The notes beneath the pieces were generated by a model. The model had not been told where the DNA came from and ran no database searches. It saw nothing but the letters and a program-made list of their open reading frames with translations. A program made the translations under genes and the position numbers. Shown here piece by piece: positions 1 through 8,644 of a DNA stretch of 64,000 nucleotides; positions within the stretch are counted from its first letter, which is position 1, and each line of letters opens with the position of its first letter. Origin of the DNA: Planomonospora_B alba. GTDB lineage: Bacteria > Actinomycetota > Actinomycetes > Streptosporangiales > Streptosporangiaceae. The DNA is taken from NCBI RefSeq assembly GCF_039534085.1, contig NZ_BAAAUT010000018.1, positions 1 to 64,000 on the forward strand. The letters are read 5' to 3'.

Positions 1-1311
1 CGCCGGGGCGAGCCCCTGGACCCCGCCCCGGCCGAGGAACGGCCCCTCGTCCCGCGCGCCGCGGCCAACCGGCTGGCCCGCATCCTCGCCGGAGAGCAGA
101 GCCGGCTGCTCCCCGAATGGCTGGCGGCCGCCGCCGCCCGCGGCCACCGGGTCCCGCCCCGGCTCCTGCCCGAGCTGCTCGACCACGCCGCCCGCGACCG
201 CTCGATCCGGCCCTTCCTGGGCGTGCTCGCCGGGCGCCGGGGCCGCTGGCTGGCCGCCCTCAACCCCGCCTGGGGCTTCCTGGAGCAGGAGGCCACCGGG
301 GACACGGCGGTCACGGGCGCCTCCGGGGCGCGGGTCCCGGCGGCCCGGCCGGAGCGCGAGATGTGGGAGCTGGGCACGGCGGGCGACCGCCGCGCCCACC
401 TGGCCGCGCTCCGCTCCGCCGACCCCGCCGCCGCCCGCGAGCTGCTCGCCGCCACCTGGGAGAAGGAGACGCCCGACGACCGGGCCGCCTTCCTGGAGGT
501 CCTCGCCGACGGCCTGTCCGGCGCCGACGAGCCCTTCCTGGAGGCCGCGCTCGACGACCGCCGCCGCGAGGTCAGGCACCGGGCCGCCGACCTGCTCACC
601 CGCCTGCCGGACTCCCGGCTGGCCCGGCGCATGGCCGAGCGGGCCGAGCGCTGCTTCACCGTGGTGCGGCGCCGGATCGAGGTGACCCCGCCGGACGAGT
701 GCGACGCCGCGATGGAGCGCGACGGCATCCGCGCCCGGCCGCCGCACGGCACCGGGGCCAAGGGGTGGTGGCTGCAGCAGATGGTGGCCCGCACCCCGCT
801 CGCCGTCTGGCCCCGGCTGCTCGGCCGCCCGCCCGCCGAGCTGGTCCGGGCCGGGCTCGGCGACTGGACCCGGGAGGTCACCGCCGGCTGGGTCCGGGCG
901 GCCGTGCTCCAGCGCGATCCCGAGTGGGCGCGGGAGCTGTTCGCCCGGGACCCGCTCGCCGACCTGCTGGCCGTGCTGCCCCGCGACGAGCGGGAGGCCG
1001 TGGCCGCCGCGTTCGTCCGGGGCGGGGGCCCGGTCGACCGGCGGATCCGGGGCCTGGACGGCCAGCTCATCATGGTCCTCGGCGGCGCCGGGGGACCCTG
1101 GGGCCCGGACCTGACGCGGGCCGTGCTGGGCAAGATCATCGAGCTGGCCGGCAGCCAGCCGTGGAACCTCGGCGAGCTGGTCAGGCTCGCCGGCGAACGC
1201 GCCGACCCCGCCCTGCACGGCCTGGCGGAACGGCTCTCGCCCGAACCGCCCGTCCAGGAGGTCGCCGCCCTCCTGCGTTTCCGCGACGACATGCTGAAGG
1301 AGCTCTCATGA
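1..1311 (+). CDS. DUF5691-family protein, 5' end outside window
   Basis: The reading frame is open from base 1, so only the C-terminal 436 residues are present and the start lies upstream. The protein is helical and rich in Arg, Ala and Leu, with HEAT-like helices (for example RREVRHRAADLLTRLP), no membrane segment and no recognisable catalytic motif. Family recall and context point to DUF5691, which is found beside MoxR ATPase, DUF5682 and VWA genes in actinobacteria. The stop codon overlaps the ATG of the MoxR gene (ATGA at 1308-1311), so the two are probably translationally coupled. Molecular function is unknown. A helical scaffold or adaptor for the ATPase is only a guess. Confidence 0.75.
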   Translation, partial: RRGEPLDPAPAEERPLVPRAAANRLARILAGEQSRLLPEWLAAAAARGHRVPPRLLPELLDHAARDRSIRPFLGVLAGRRGRWLAALNPAWGFLEQEATGDTAVTGASGARVPAARPEREMWELGTAGDRRAHLAALRSADPAAARELLAATWEKETPDDRAAFLEVLADGLSGADEPFLEAALDDRRREVRHRAADLLTRLPDSRLARRMAERAERCFTVVRRRIEVTPPDECDAAMERDGIRARPPHGTGAKGWWLQQMVARTPLAVWPRLLGRPPAELVRAGLGDWTREVTAGWVRAAVLQRDPEWARELFARDPLADLLAVLPRDEREAVAAAFVRGGGPVDRRIRGLDGQLIMVLGGAGGPWGPDLTRAVLGKIIELAGSQPWNLGELVRLAGERADPALHGLAERLSPEPPVQEVAALLRFRDDMLKELS

Positions 1312-2393
1312 CGACAGGGCAGCCGGTGCAGCCGGTGCTGCGCGCGCACGCCGAGGACCAGTACGCCGAGGAGCTGGCCCTGCTGGCCAAGGACGACGAC
1401 CGGCCCCGGCCGCCGGGCTGGAAGCTGTCGCCCTGGGCGGTGACCACGTACGTGCTGGGCGACGGCGACCGGATCACCCCCAAGTACATCGGCCCCCGCC
1501 GGATCGTGGAGGTGGCCGTGGCGACGCTGGCCACCGACCGGGCGCTGCTCCTGCTCGGCGTGCCCGGCACCGCCAAGACCTGGCTCTCGGAGCACCTGGC
1601 CGCCGCGGTCAGCGGCGACTCCACGCTGCTCGTCCAGGGCACGGCGGGCACCGCCGAGGAGGCGATCCGCTACGGCTGGAACTACGCGCGGCTGCTGGCC
1701 GAGGGGCCGTCGCGGGAGGCGCTCGTGCCCAGCCCGGTGATGCGCGCCATGGCCGAGGGCCGCATCGCCCGGGTCGAGGAGCTGACCCGCATGCCCTCCG
1801 ACGTGCAGGACGCGCTGATCACCGTGCTGTCGGAGAAGACGCTGCCGGTTCCGGAGCTGAACGAGGAGGTCCAGGCGACGCGCGGCTTCAACGTGATCGC
1901 CACCGCCAACGACCGCGACCGCGGCGTCAACGACCTGTCCAGCGCGCTGCGCCGCCGGTTCAACACCGTGGTGCTCCCGGTCCCGGCCACCGCGGAGGAG
2001 GAGGTCGACATCGTCTCCCGCCGGGTGGAGCAGCTCGGCCGCTCCCTGGAGCTGCCCGAGACCCTGACCGGGCTGGAGGAGATCCGCCGCGTCGTCACGG
2101 TCTTCCGGGAGCTGCGGACCGGCGTCACCGAGGACGGCCGGACCAAGGTCAAGTCGCCCAGCGGCACGCTCAGCACCGCCGAGGCCATCTCCGTGATCAC
2201 CAACGGCGTCGCGCTGGCCGCCCACTTCGGCGACGGCGTGCTCCGCCCCTCCGACGTGGCCGCCGGGATCGTCGGCGCGGTGGTCCAGGACCCGGTCTCC
2301 GACCGCGTCGTCTGGCGGGAATACCTCGAGACGGTCGTCCGGGAGCGCCGGGACTGGCGCGACTTCTACCGGGCTTGCCGTGACGCGGGCTGA
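1308..2393 (+). CDS. MoxR-family AAA+ ATPase
   Basis: This 361-residue AAA+ ATPase belongs to the MoxR group, chaperone-like ATPases that usually remodel a partner carrying a VWA domain. The Walker A motif is GVPGTAKTW near residues 85-93. The ARIARVEELTRMPSDVQDAL region fills the Walker B/sensor area, followed by the sensor 1 stretch VIATANDRDRGVNDLSSALRRRF with its arginine finger. The ATG overlaps the DUF5691 stop. The next gene starts 87 bp downstream behind a strong ribosome-binding site. A VWA protein lies two genes further on, which fits the usual MoxR/VWA pairing. The substrate is unknown. Confidence 0.92.
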   Translation: MTTGQPVQPVLRAHAEDQYAEELALLAKDDDRPRPPGWKLSPWAVTTYVLGDGDRITPKYIGPRRIVEVAVATLATDRALLLLGVPGTAKTWLSEHLAAAVSGDSTLLVQGTAGTAEEAIRYGWNYARLLAEGPSREALVPSPVMRAMAEGRIARVEELTRMPSDVQDALITVLSEKTLPVPELNEEVQATRGFNVIATANDRDRGVNDLSSALRRRFNTVVLPVPATAEEEVDIVSRRVEQLGRSLELPETLTGLEEIRRVVTVFRELRTGVTEDGRTKVKSPSGTLSTAEAISVITNGVALAAHFGDGVLRPSDVAAGIVGAVVQDPVSDRVVWREYLETVVRERRDWRDFYRACRDAG

Positions 2394-2480
2394 GACCGGG
2401 CCCGCCGTGGCGCGGGACGCGCGGCGGGCCCGGCCGGGCGGGGACGGGGCCCAGGACCGGGGCGGGACAGGAGGCGGACG

Positions 2481-4865
2481 ATGACCGTGCACGTCCTCGG
2501 CGTGCGGCACCACGGCCCCGGCTCGGCGCGCTGCCTGCGCGCGGAGCTGGCGCGCCTGCGGCCGGACGTCGTGCTCATCGAGGGCCCGCCCGAGGCCGAC
2601 GGGCTCGTGGGCCTGGCCGCGGACCCCGATCTCAGGCCGCCGGTGGCGCTGCTGGCGCACGTGCCGGGAGAGCCGTCCAGGGCGGCGTTCTGGCCGTTCG
2701 CCGTCTTCTCGCCGGAGTGGCAGGCGATCCGCCACGCGGTCGAGGCGGGCGTGCCGGTGCGCTTCTGCGACCTGCCCGCCGCGCACTCCCTCGCCGCCCG
2801 GCCAGGGGAGCCGGACGCCCCTGGCGCGCCGCAGGACGGCCCGGCGGAGGCGGGGGCGGGTCCCCGTGCCCCCGGTGACGCGGCGGGCGGCACGGACGGT
2901 GACGCGGACGGCGGCGGTGAGGCGGCCGGAGAGACCGGCGGAGGGCCGGGCGGCGACGAGGACGGCGGGGCGCCGGCCGTGCGGACCGACCCGATCGGCG
3001 GGCTCGCCCGCGCCGCCGGCTACGACGATCCCGAGCGGTGGTGGGAGGACGCGGTCGAGCACCGCGGCGACACGCCCTTCGCCGTCATCGCCGAGGCGAT
3101 GGCCGCGGTCCGCGAGGGGCACGTCCCCGAGGAGCACGAGGCGCGGCGCGAGGCCTTCATGCGCCGCACGATCCGCGGCGCGGTCCGGGACGGCTTCGAG
3201 CGGATCGCCGTGGTCTGCGGCGCCTGGCACGTGCCCGCGCTGACCGGCACGCCCGGCAAGGCCTGGGGCGCGGGCCTGCCGCCCGCGAAGGCCGACGACG
3301 CGCTCCTGCGCGGCCTGCCCAGGGCCAAGGTGGAGACGACCTGGGTGCCGTGGACCTACGGGCGGCTGACCGCACGGAGCGGGTACGGCGCGGGCGTCGC
3401 CTCCCCCGGCTGGTACCACCACCTGTTCGCCGCGCCCGACCGGCCGGTGGAGCGGTGGCTGACCGAGGCCGCCGCCGTGCTGCGCGCCGAGGACCTGCCG
3501 GTCTCCTCCGCGCACGTCATCGAGGCCGTACGGCTGGCGCACTCGCTGGCCGTGCTGCGCGGACGGCCGCTGGCCGGACTGGCGGAGGCCACCGAGGCGG
3601 TCCGGGCCGTACTGTGCGAGGGCGGCGAGGCGCCGGTGGAGCTGATCCGGCGGCGCATGGTCGTGGGGGATCGGCTCGGCCACGTGCCCGACTCCACCCC
3701 GATGGTCCCGCTCCAGCGGCACCTGCGCGCCGAGCAGCGGCGCCTGCGGCTCAAGCCGGAGGCCCCGGAGCGCGAGCTCGACCTCGACCTGCGCAAGCCG
3801 CTCGACCTGGAGCGCAGCAGGCTGCTGCACCGCCTGCTGCTGCTCGGGGTCGGCTGGGGCGCCCCGCGGCCCAGCCGGGGCAGGGGCACCTTCCGCGAGT
3901 CGTGGACGCTGGCCTGGCGTCCCGAGTTCGACATCGACCTGATCGAGGCGAGCGCCTGGGGCACCACCGTCCCGTCCGCCGCCACCGCCCGCGTCCGCGA
4001 CCTGGCCGCCGCCGCGCCCGCCCTGCCCGTCCTGACGGCCCTGCTGGAGCGCTGCCTCCCCGCCGACCTGCCGCAGGCGCTGCCGGCCGTGCTGGAGGAG
4101 CTGTCGGCGCGTGCGGCGCTGGACGGCGACGTGACGCACCTGATGGCGGCGCTGCCCGCCCTGGTGCGGGCCCAGCGCTACGGCGACGTGCGCGGCACGC
4201 CCGCCGCGGGGCTGGCCGCGATCTCCGACGCCCTGCTGACCCGGATCTGCGTGGGGCTCGGCGCCGCGGCCGGCGGCCTGGACGACGACGCCGCCCGCGA
4301 CCTGACCGGCCGGATCGACGAGGTGCACGCGGAGATCGGCCTGCTCGACGCCGGGGAGGAGGCGGCGGACGACCGGCCGGGGACACGCTGGCTCGGCGCG
4401 CTCCGCGGGGTCTGCGGCCGCTCCGACCTGCACGGGCTGATCGAGGGACGGCTGGTCAGGATCCTGCTGGACGCCGGGGACCTCGACACCGCCCGGGCGG
4501 AGCGGCGCATGTCCCGCGCGATGTCCGCCGGTCACCCGCCCGCCCGGGCGGCGGCCTGGATCGAGGGGTTCGTCTCGGGCGGCGGGCTGCTGCTCGTCCA
4601 CGACGCCCGGCTCCTCGGCCTGGTCGACGGCTGGCTCACCGGGCTGGATCCGGAGGCGTTCGTCGGGGTGCTCCCGCTGCTGCGGCGGACCTTCGGCGCC
4701 TTCGCCGCGCCCGAGCGCCGTGCGGTCGGCGAACGGGTCCGCTCCCTGGGCGCGGGTGCCGGCACGGGCCCCGGGGACCGGGCCGGGAGCGGCGAGGAGG
4801 CCGTGGACGACGAGCGCGCGGCGGCGGCCGTGCGGACCGTGCTGACGATCCTCGGGAGGGTGTGA
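2481..4865 (+). CDS. DUF5682-family protein
   Basis: This 794-residue cytoplasmic protein opens with MTVHVLGVRHHGPGSAR and VVLIEGPPEADGL, the N-terminal signature I associate with DUF5682. The GxRHHGPGS and EGPPE motifs recall the TraB/ChaN-like fold. Residues about 100-170 are an Ala/Gly/Asp-rich low-complexity insert, and the C-terminal half is helical. The start has an excellent AGGAGG Shine-Dalgarno 6 bp upstream. The stop overlaps the ATG of the VWA gene by one base (TGATG at 4863-4867). It is the third gene of the DUF5691/MoxR/DUF5682/VWA operon. The biochemical activity is unknown, but the conserved His and Glu residues at the N terminus suggest it may be enzymatic. Confidence 0.85.
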   Translation: MTVHVLGVRHHGPGSARCLRAELARLRPDVVLIEGPPEADGLVGLAADPDLRPPVALLAHVPGEPSRAAFWPFAVFSPEWQAIRHAVEAGVPVRFCDLPAAHSLAARPGEPDAPGAPQDGPAEAGAGPRAPGDAAGGTDGDADGGGEAAGETGGGPGGDEDGGAPAVRTDPIGGLARAAGYDDPERWWEDAVEHRGDTPFAVIAEAMAAVREGHVPEEHEARREAFMRRTIRGAVRDGFERIAVVCGAWHVPALTGTPGKAWGAGLPPAKADDALLRGLPRAKVETTWVPWTYGRLTARSGYGAGVASPGWYHHLFAAPDRPVERWLTEAAAVLRAEDLPVSSAHVIEAVRLAHSLAVLRGRPLAGLAEATEAVRAVLCEGGEAPVELIRRRMVVGDRLGHVPDSTPMVPLQRHLRAEQRRLRLKPEAPERELDLDLRKPLDLERSRLLHRLLLLGVGWGAPRPSRGRGTFRESWTLAWRPEFDIDLIEASAWGTTVPSAATARVRDLAAAAPALPVLTALLERCLPADLPQALPAVLEELSARAALDGDVTHLMAALPALVRAQRYGDVRGTPAAGLAAISDALLTRICVGLGAAAGGLDDDAARDLTGRIDEVHAEIGLLDAGEEAADDRPGTRWLGALRGVCGRSDLHGLIEGRLVRILLDAGDLDTARAERRMSRAMSAGHPPARAAAWIEGFVSGGGLLLVHDARLLGLVDGWLTGLDPEAFVGVLPLLRRTFGAFAAPERRAVGERVRSLGAGAGTGPGDRAGSGEEAVDDERAAAAVRTVLTILGRV

Positions 4866-6037
4866 TGACGGACGACGAGAGGCTGCGCCGCTGGCGGCTG
4901 GTGCTCGGCGGGGACGCCGACGGCACCGGGTACGCGCTGAGCGGGACCGACGCCGCCATGGACGGCGCCCTGGCCGCCCTCTACGACGGCGACTCCGGTG
5001 ACGGGGGAGGCCGGGCGCGGGAGCGGGGCGCCGGGCTCGGCGCGTCCGCGCCCAGGGTCGCGCGCTGGCTGGGTGATATCCGCTCCTACTTCCCGCAGAC
5101 CGTGGTCCAGGTGATGCAGAAGGACGCCGTCGAGCGGATCGGCCTCACCCGGCTGCTGGTGGAGCCGGAGATGCTGGAGGCCGTCGAGCCGGACGTCCAC
5201 CTGGTCGGCACGCTGCTCTCGCTCAACCGGGTGATGCCGGAGGCGGCCAGGGAGTCGGCCCGCGCGGTGGTCCGCAAGGTCGTCTCCGAGCTGGAGAGCA
5301 GGCTCGCGCAGCGGACCAGGGCCGCGGTGACGGGGGCGCTGGACCGCTCGGCGCGCACGCACCGGCCCCGGCGGGTCGCCGACATCGACTGGGACCGGAC
5401 GATCCGGGCCAACCTGAGGAACTACCTGCCGGAGCGGGGCGTGGTGGTCCCGTCCCGGCTGGTCGGGTACGGCAGGCGGCAGCGGGCGGTCCAGCGCGAG
5501 GTGGTGCTCTGCATCGACCAGAGCGGCTCGATGGCCGCCTCGGTCGTCTACTCCGGCGTCTTCGGCGCGGTGCTCGCCTCGATGCGGTCGCTGAAGACCT
5601 CGCTGGTGGTCTTCGACACCGCGGTCGTCGACCTGACCGACCGGCTCCACGACCCGGTGGAGGTGCTGTTCGGCACCCAGCTCGGCGGCGGCACCGACAT
5701 CAACCGGGCCATCGCCTACGGCCAGGGCCTCATCACCCGGCCGACGGACTCGATCTTCATCCTGATCAGCGACCTGTACGAGGGCGGGATCCGCGAGGAG
5801 ATGCTCCGCCGGGTCGCCCAGATGACCGCGGCCGGGGTGCAGGTGATCGTGCTGCTGGCGCTGTCGGACGAGGGCGCGCCCTTCTACGACCGGGAGAACG
5901 CCGCCGCCCTGGCCGCGCTGGGGGTGCCCGCCTTCGCCTGCACCCCCGACGCCTTCCCCGACCTGATGGCCGCCGCGATCGAGCGGCGCGACATCGGGCA
6001 GTGGGCCGAGCGCAGCCTCAGGCGCCCGGCCGGCTGA
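4865..6037 (+). CDS. VWA-domain protein, partner of the MoxR ATPase
   Basis: This 390-residue protein has a helical N-terminal half and a C-terminal von Willebrand A domain. The metal-ion-dependent adhesion site is visible as DQSGS (D-x-S-x-S) around residue 218, with the conserved GGGTDI further on and the ISDLYEGG strand. There is no signal peptide or membrane span, so it should act in the cytoplasm, where VWA proteins are typical clients or adaptors of MoxR ATPases. The start overlaps the DUF5682 stop. A strong hairpin follows the stop and probably ends the operon. The system's biological output cannot be read from the sequence. Confidence 0.9.
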   Translation: MTDDERLRRWRLVLGGDADGTGYALSGTDAAMDGALAALYDGDSGDGGGRARERGAGLGASAPRVARWLGDIRSYFPQTVVQVMQKDAVERIGLTRLLVEPEMLEAVEPDVHLVGTLLSLNRVMPEAARESARAVVRKVVSELESRLAQRTRAAVTGALDRSARTHRPRRVADIDWDRTIRANLRNYLPERGVVVPSRLVGYGRRQRAVQREVVLCIDQSGSMAASVVYSGVFGAVLASMRSLKTSLVVFDTAVVDLTDRLHDPVEVLFGTQLGGGTDINRAIAYGQGLITRPTDSIFILISDLYEGGIREEMLRRVAQMTAAGVQVIVLLALSDEGAPFYDRENAAALAALGVPAFACTPDAFPDLMAAAIERRDIGQWAERSLRRPAG

Positions 6038-6044
6038 GAAGACC

Positions 6045-6090
6045 CGTCCCGGCGGGAGGCGGCAACGGGGGCCCGCCTCCCGCCGGGACG
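6045..6090. terminator. 18-bp-stem hairpin between convergent genes
   Basis: The arms 6045-6062 and 6073-6090 are perfectly complementary over 18 bp, with a 10-nt loop. It lies between the VWA gene (+) and the MFS gene (-), so it can serve both strands as a terminator. There is no U-tract, as is usual in actinobacteria. The remaining bases up to 6187 show nothing else. Confidence 0.8.
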
Positions 6091-6187
6091 CCCGCACGCG
6101 GGGTGCCGGCCGCGCGGGGCCCCGGGACGTCCGCGCACCGGGGCCGGGTGGCCGGGGACGGGGCCCCGGCACGTGCCGCGGGCCCGC

Positions 6188-7645
6188 TCAGTGCCCGGCC
6201 GCCTCCTCCTCGGGGCGGGCCCTGAGCGGGAGCAGGAAGGCCGCGGCGAAGGCGACGGCGATCATGCAGCCGGTGACCCAGATCGTCGCCCGCATCGCCT
6301 CGGGGAAGGCCCGGCCGCCCTCCAGCAGGCCGAAGAAGAGCGTGCCGACCGCGGCGGAGCCGAGCGCGCCGCCGAGCTGCTGGACGGCGGTGAGGGCGCC
6401 GGAGGCGGAGCCGGACTCGTGCGGGTCCACTCCGGCCAGCACGATGTCGAAGAACGGCGCCATGACCATGCTCATCCCGGCGCCCGCCAGGAACAGGGCC
6501 GGGGCCAGCTGCCACGGCGTGACGTCCGTACCGGCGAGTTCCAGGGTGACGGCGACCCCGGCCAGGCCGGCCACCATGACGGCGGCGCCCAGGTGGATCA
6601 GCCTGCGGCCGGCCTTCTGCGCCAGACCGGCGGCGTGCACGCCGGCGAAGCCGAGCAGGGACCCGGCGGCGTGCGGCAGGTTCGCCAGGCCCGCCTTCAG
6701 CGGGTCGTAGCCCAGGCCCATCTGGAAGTACAGGCCCAGCACCATCGAGAAGCCGACCAGGGCGGTGAAGAAGACCAGCCCGGTGATCAGGCCGCCGGTG
6801 AAGGCACGCTTGCGGAACAGGCTCGTCGCCAGCAGCGGGTCGCCGCCCGCCCGCTGCTTGCGGACCTGGTGGCGGGCGAAGAGCGCGAACACCGCGGCCG
6901 AGGCGGCCATCGAGGCGAGGGTCCAGGCGGGCCAGCCCAGGTCGCGCCCCTGCACCAGCGGGAAGACCAGCAGGAAGGAGGCGGCCGAGACCAGGCCCGT
7001 GCCGGTGAGGTCCAGCCGGGAGGACCGCTCCGGCCGCGACTCGGGCAGCAGGGCGGCCGCCCCGGCGAGCGCGAGCAGGCCGACCGGGAGGTTGATCAGG
7101 AAGATCATGCGCCAGCCGGTGCCGAACAGGTCGGCGTCGACCAGCCAGCCGGCGAGCACCGGGCCGCCCACCGTGGCCAGGGCCATGACCGGCCCGAAGG
7201 CGCCGAACGCGGCGGCCGTCTCCTTCGGGGGGAACATCTCCTTGATCATGCCGAGGCCCTGCGGGAGCATCACGGCGCCGAACAGGCCCTGGAGGATCCG
7301 CGCACCGGTCAGCGTCTCGGGGGAGCCGGCCAGGCCGCACAGGAGCGAGGCGAGGGTGAAGCCCGCCGCGCCGGCCAGGAACATGCGGCGGCGGCCGTAG
7401 AGGTCGCCGAGGCGCCCGCCGGTGATCAGTCCGATGGCCATCGCCATGGTGTAGCCGGCGCCGAGCCACTGGATCATGCTGGTCGATCCGCCCAGGTCGG
7501 CGTGGATGGACGGGGCCGCGATGTTGGTGATCATCGCGTCGAGCAGGTCCATGACCTCGGCGGCGAGGATCACGAAGAGCGCGGGCCAGCGCCACCGGTA
7601 CGGCGCGGCGGTGACGGCCGGGGGGCCGGTGGTGGCGTGGGTCAT
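6188..7645 (-). CDS. MFS drug exporter, DHA2 (EmrB/QacA-like) family
   Basis: This 485-residue polytopic membrane protein carries the MFS motif A variant GRLGDLYGRRRMF after the second helix and about 14 hydrophobic segments, as expected for proton-driven DHA2 multidrug exporters. ATG 7645 was chosen because GAGGAGGGA lies just upstream; the open frame continues to 8011 but runs through the promoter and the TetR gene. A near-ideal promoter (TTGACA, 17 bp, TATAAC) sits about 55 bp upstream, with a perfect palindrome in its spacer. The gene is divergent from a TetR gene, so repression with induction by an exported compound is likely. The substrate is unknown. Confidence 0.93.
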   Translation of the reverse strand: MTHATTGPPAVTAAPYRWRWPALFVILAAEVMDLLDAMITNIAAPSIHADLGGSTSMIQWLGAGYTMAMAIGLITGGRLGDLYGRRRMFLAGAAGFTLASLLCGLAGSPETLTGARILQGLFGAVMLPQGLGMIKEMFPPKETAAAFGAFGPVMALATVGGPVLAGWLVDADLFGTGWRMIFLINLPVGLLALAGAAALLPESRPERSSRLDLTGTGLVSAASFLLVFPLVQGRDLGWPAWTLASMAASAAVFALFARHQVRKQRAGGDPLLATSLFRKRAFTGGLITGLVFFTALVGFSMVLGLYFQMGLGYDPLKAGLANLPHAAGSLLGFAGVHAAGLAQKAGRRLIHLGAAVMVAGLAGVAVTLELAGTDVTPWQLAPALFLAGAGMSMVMAPFFDIVLAGVDPHESGSASGALTAVQQLGGALGSAAVGTLFFGLLEGGRAFPEAMRATIWVTGCMIAVAFAAAFLLPLRARPEEEAAGH

Positions 7646-7679
7646 GAGGGGTTCCCTCCTCGGGGAGCGCGACGACGGA

Positions 7680-7787
7680 CGAACGCTGTTCGGAAGACGA
7701 ACATGGTTATATGAGCGAACACTGTTCGTGTCAAGCACGATGTTCGTTACGGGAATGATGTTCGTCGTCGGTACGGTGTTCGGCGGC
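7680..7787. promoter_or_regulatory. Six 18-bp phased operator repeats (TetR target)
   Basis: Six consecutive 18-bp units start at 7680, 7698, 7716, 7734, 7752 and 7770. The half-site TGTTCG occurs at 7687, 7723, 7741, 7759 and 7777, all in the same 18-bp register. The inverse half CGAAC occurs at 7680, 7698 and 7716. Unit 3 contains the perfect palindrome CGAACACTGTTCG (7716-7728), and unit 1 is nearly as good. The array covers the promoters of both divergent genes. Binding by the adjacent TetR protein is inferred from position. Confidence 0.8.
7706..7734 (-). promoter_or_regulatory. Sigma-70-type promoter of the DHA2 exporter
   Basis: On the minus strand TTGACA (7734-7729) and TATAAC (7711-7706) are separated by exactly 17 bp. 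The perfect operator palindrome at 7716-7728 occupies the spacer, so a bound repressor would block RNA polymerase directly. Confidence 0.85.
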
Positions 7788-7800
7788 CGGATCGCGGCGG

Positions 7801-7806
7801 TATACC
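7801..7806 (+). promoter_or_regulatory. Candidate -10 box for leaderless TetR transcript
   Basis: TATACC ends 8 bp before GTG 7815, the spacing typical of leaderless actinobacterial mRNAs. No Shine-Dalgarno sequence is visible. Operator unit 6 (TGTTCG at 7777-7782) covers the -35 position, which suggests autorepression. Confidence 0.55.
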
Positions 7807-7814
7807 ATCGCCGC

Positions 7815-8597
7815 GTGACCGACATCCCGACCCCGCCCTGGCGCAAGAGCCGCAGGCCCAGCGCTCCCCGGACCGTCCTGAGCAGGGAGCTCATCGTCTC
7901 CACCGGCCTGCGGATCGTCGACGCCGAGGGACTGGAGGCGCTGAGCATGCGCCGGGTCGCCCAGGAGCTCGGCACCGGTCCCGCCTCCCTGTACGCCCAC
8001 GTGGCGAACAAGGAGGAGCTGCTCGACCTGATCTACGACCAGGTCATGGCCGAGATCCACGTCCCCGAGCCGGACCCGGGGCGCTGGCTGGAGCAGCTCA
8101 GGGAGACGCTCATGGAGGCGTTCCGGGTCTTCGCCTCGCACGCGGACGTCGCCCGGGTGGGCCTGGCCAACATCCCGACCACCCCCAACGCGCTGCGCAT
8201 CGCCGAGGGGCAGCTGGCCATCATGCTCGCCGGCGGCGTGCCGCCGCGGGTCGCCGCCCTGATGCTCGACCGGTTCGGCCTGTACATCTGCGCCGGCGCC
8301 TACGAGAACGCGATCTACCTCCACCGGCAGCGCGGCAGCGACAAGGACCTCGACGCCTTCATGGCGGAGACGTTCGGGCAGATCCCGGCGTTCTACCGGA
8401 GCCTGCCCGCCGACCGCTTCCCCCGCATCGTCGCCCACGTCGACGAGCTGACGGACGCGGACGACCGGGAGCGCTTCGAGTTCGGCCTCGACCTGATGCT
8501 GCGCGGCCTGGCCTCCTGCGTGGAGGAGGGCGGAACGGGGCGGCCCCCGGGTCCCGGGAGCCCCCGAGGCCCCGCAGGTCCTACGTCCAAGGGCTGA
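7815..8597 (+). CDS. TetR-family transcriptional repressor
   Basis: This 260-residue regulator has an N-terminal TetR helix-turn-helix (LSMRRVAQELGTGPASLYAHVANKEELL, about residues 40-67) and a C-terminal ligand domain of the tetracycline-repressor-like class. GTG 7815 was chosen because the open frame upstream runs through the operator array and because a TATACC -10 box is placed for a leaderless transcript. It is divergent from the DHA2 exporter and probably represses both genes through the 18-bp repeats. The last 20 residues are Pro/Gly-rich and probably disordered. The inducing ligand is unknown. Confidence 0.93.
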   Translation: MTDIPTPPWRKSRRPSAPRTVLSRELIVSTGLRIVDAEGLEALSMRRVAQELGTGPASLYAHVANKEELLDLIYDQVMAEIHVPEPDPGRWLEQLRETLMEAFRVFASHADVARVGLANIPTTPNALRIAEGQLAIMLAGGVPPRVAALMLDRFGLYICAGAYENAIYLHRQRGSDKDLDAFMAETFGQIPAFYRSLPADRFPRIVAHVDELTDADDRERFEFGLDLMLRGLASCVEEGGTGRPPGPGSPRGPAGPTSKG

Positions 8598-8644
8598 GCC
8601 GGCGGGCCGATGTGCCGGCCGGGCGCCCGCCGTACGGTCTGCCC

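Noticed and set aside
7680..7787. Phage attachment site or CRISPR
   Set aside because: The units are contiguous 18-bp operator-like repeats covering two divergent promoters, and no integrase or cas genes lie nearby.
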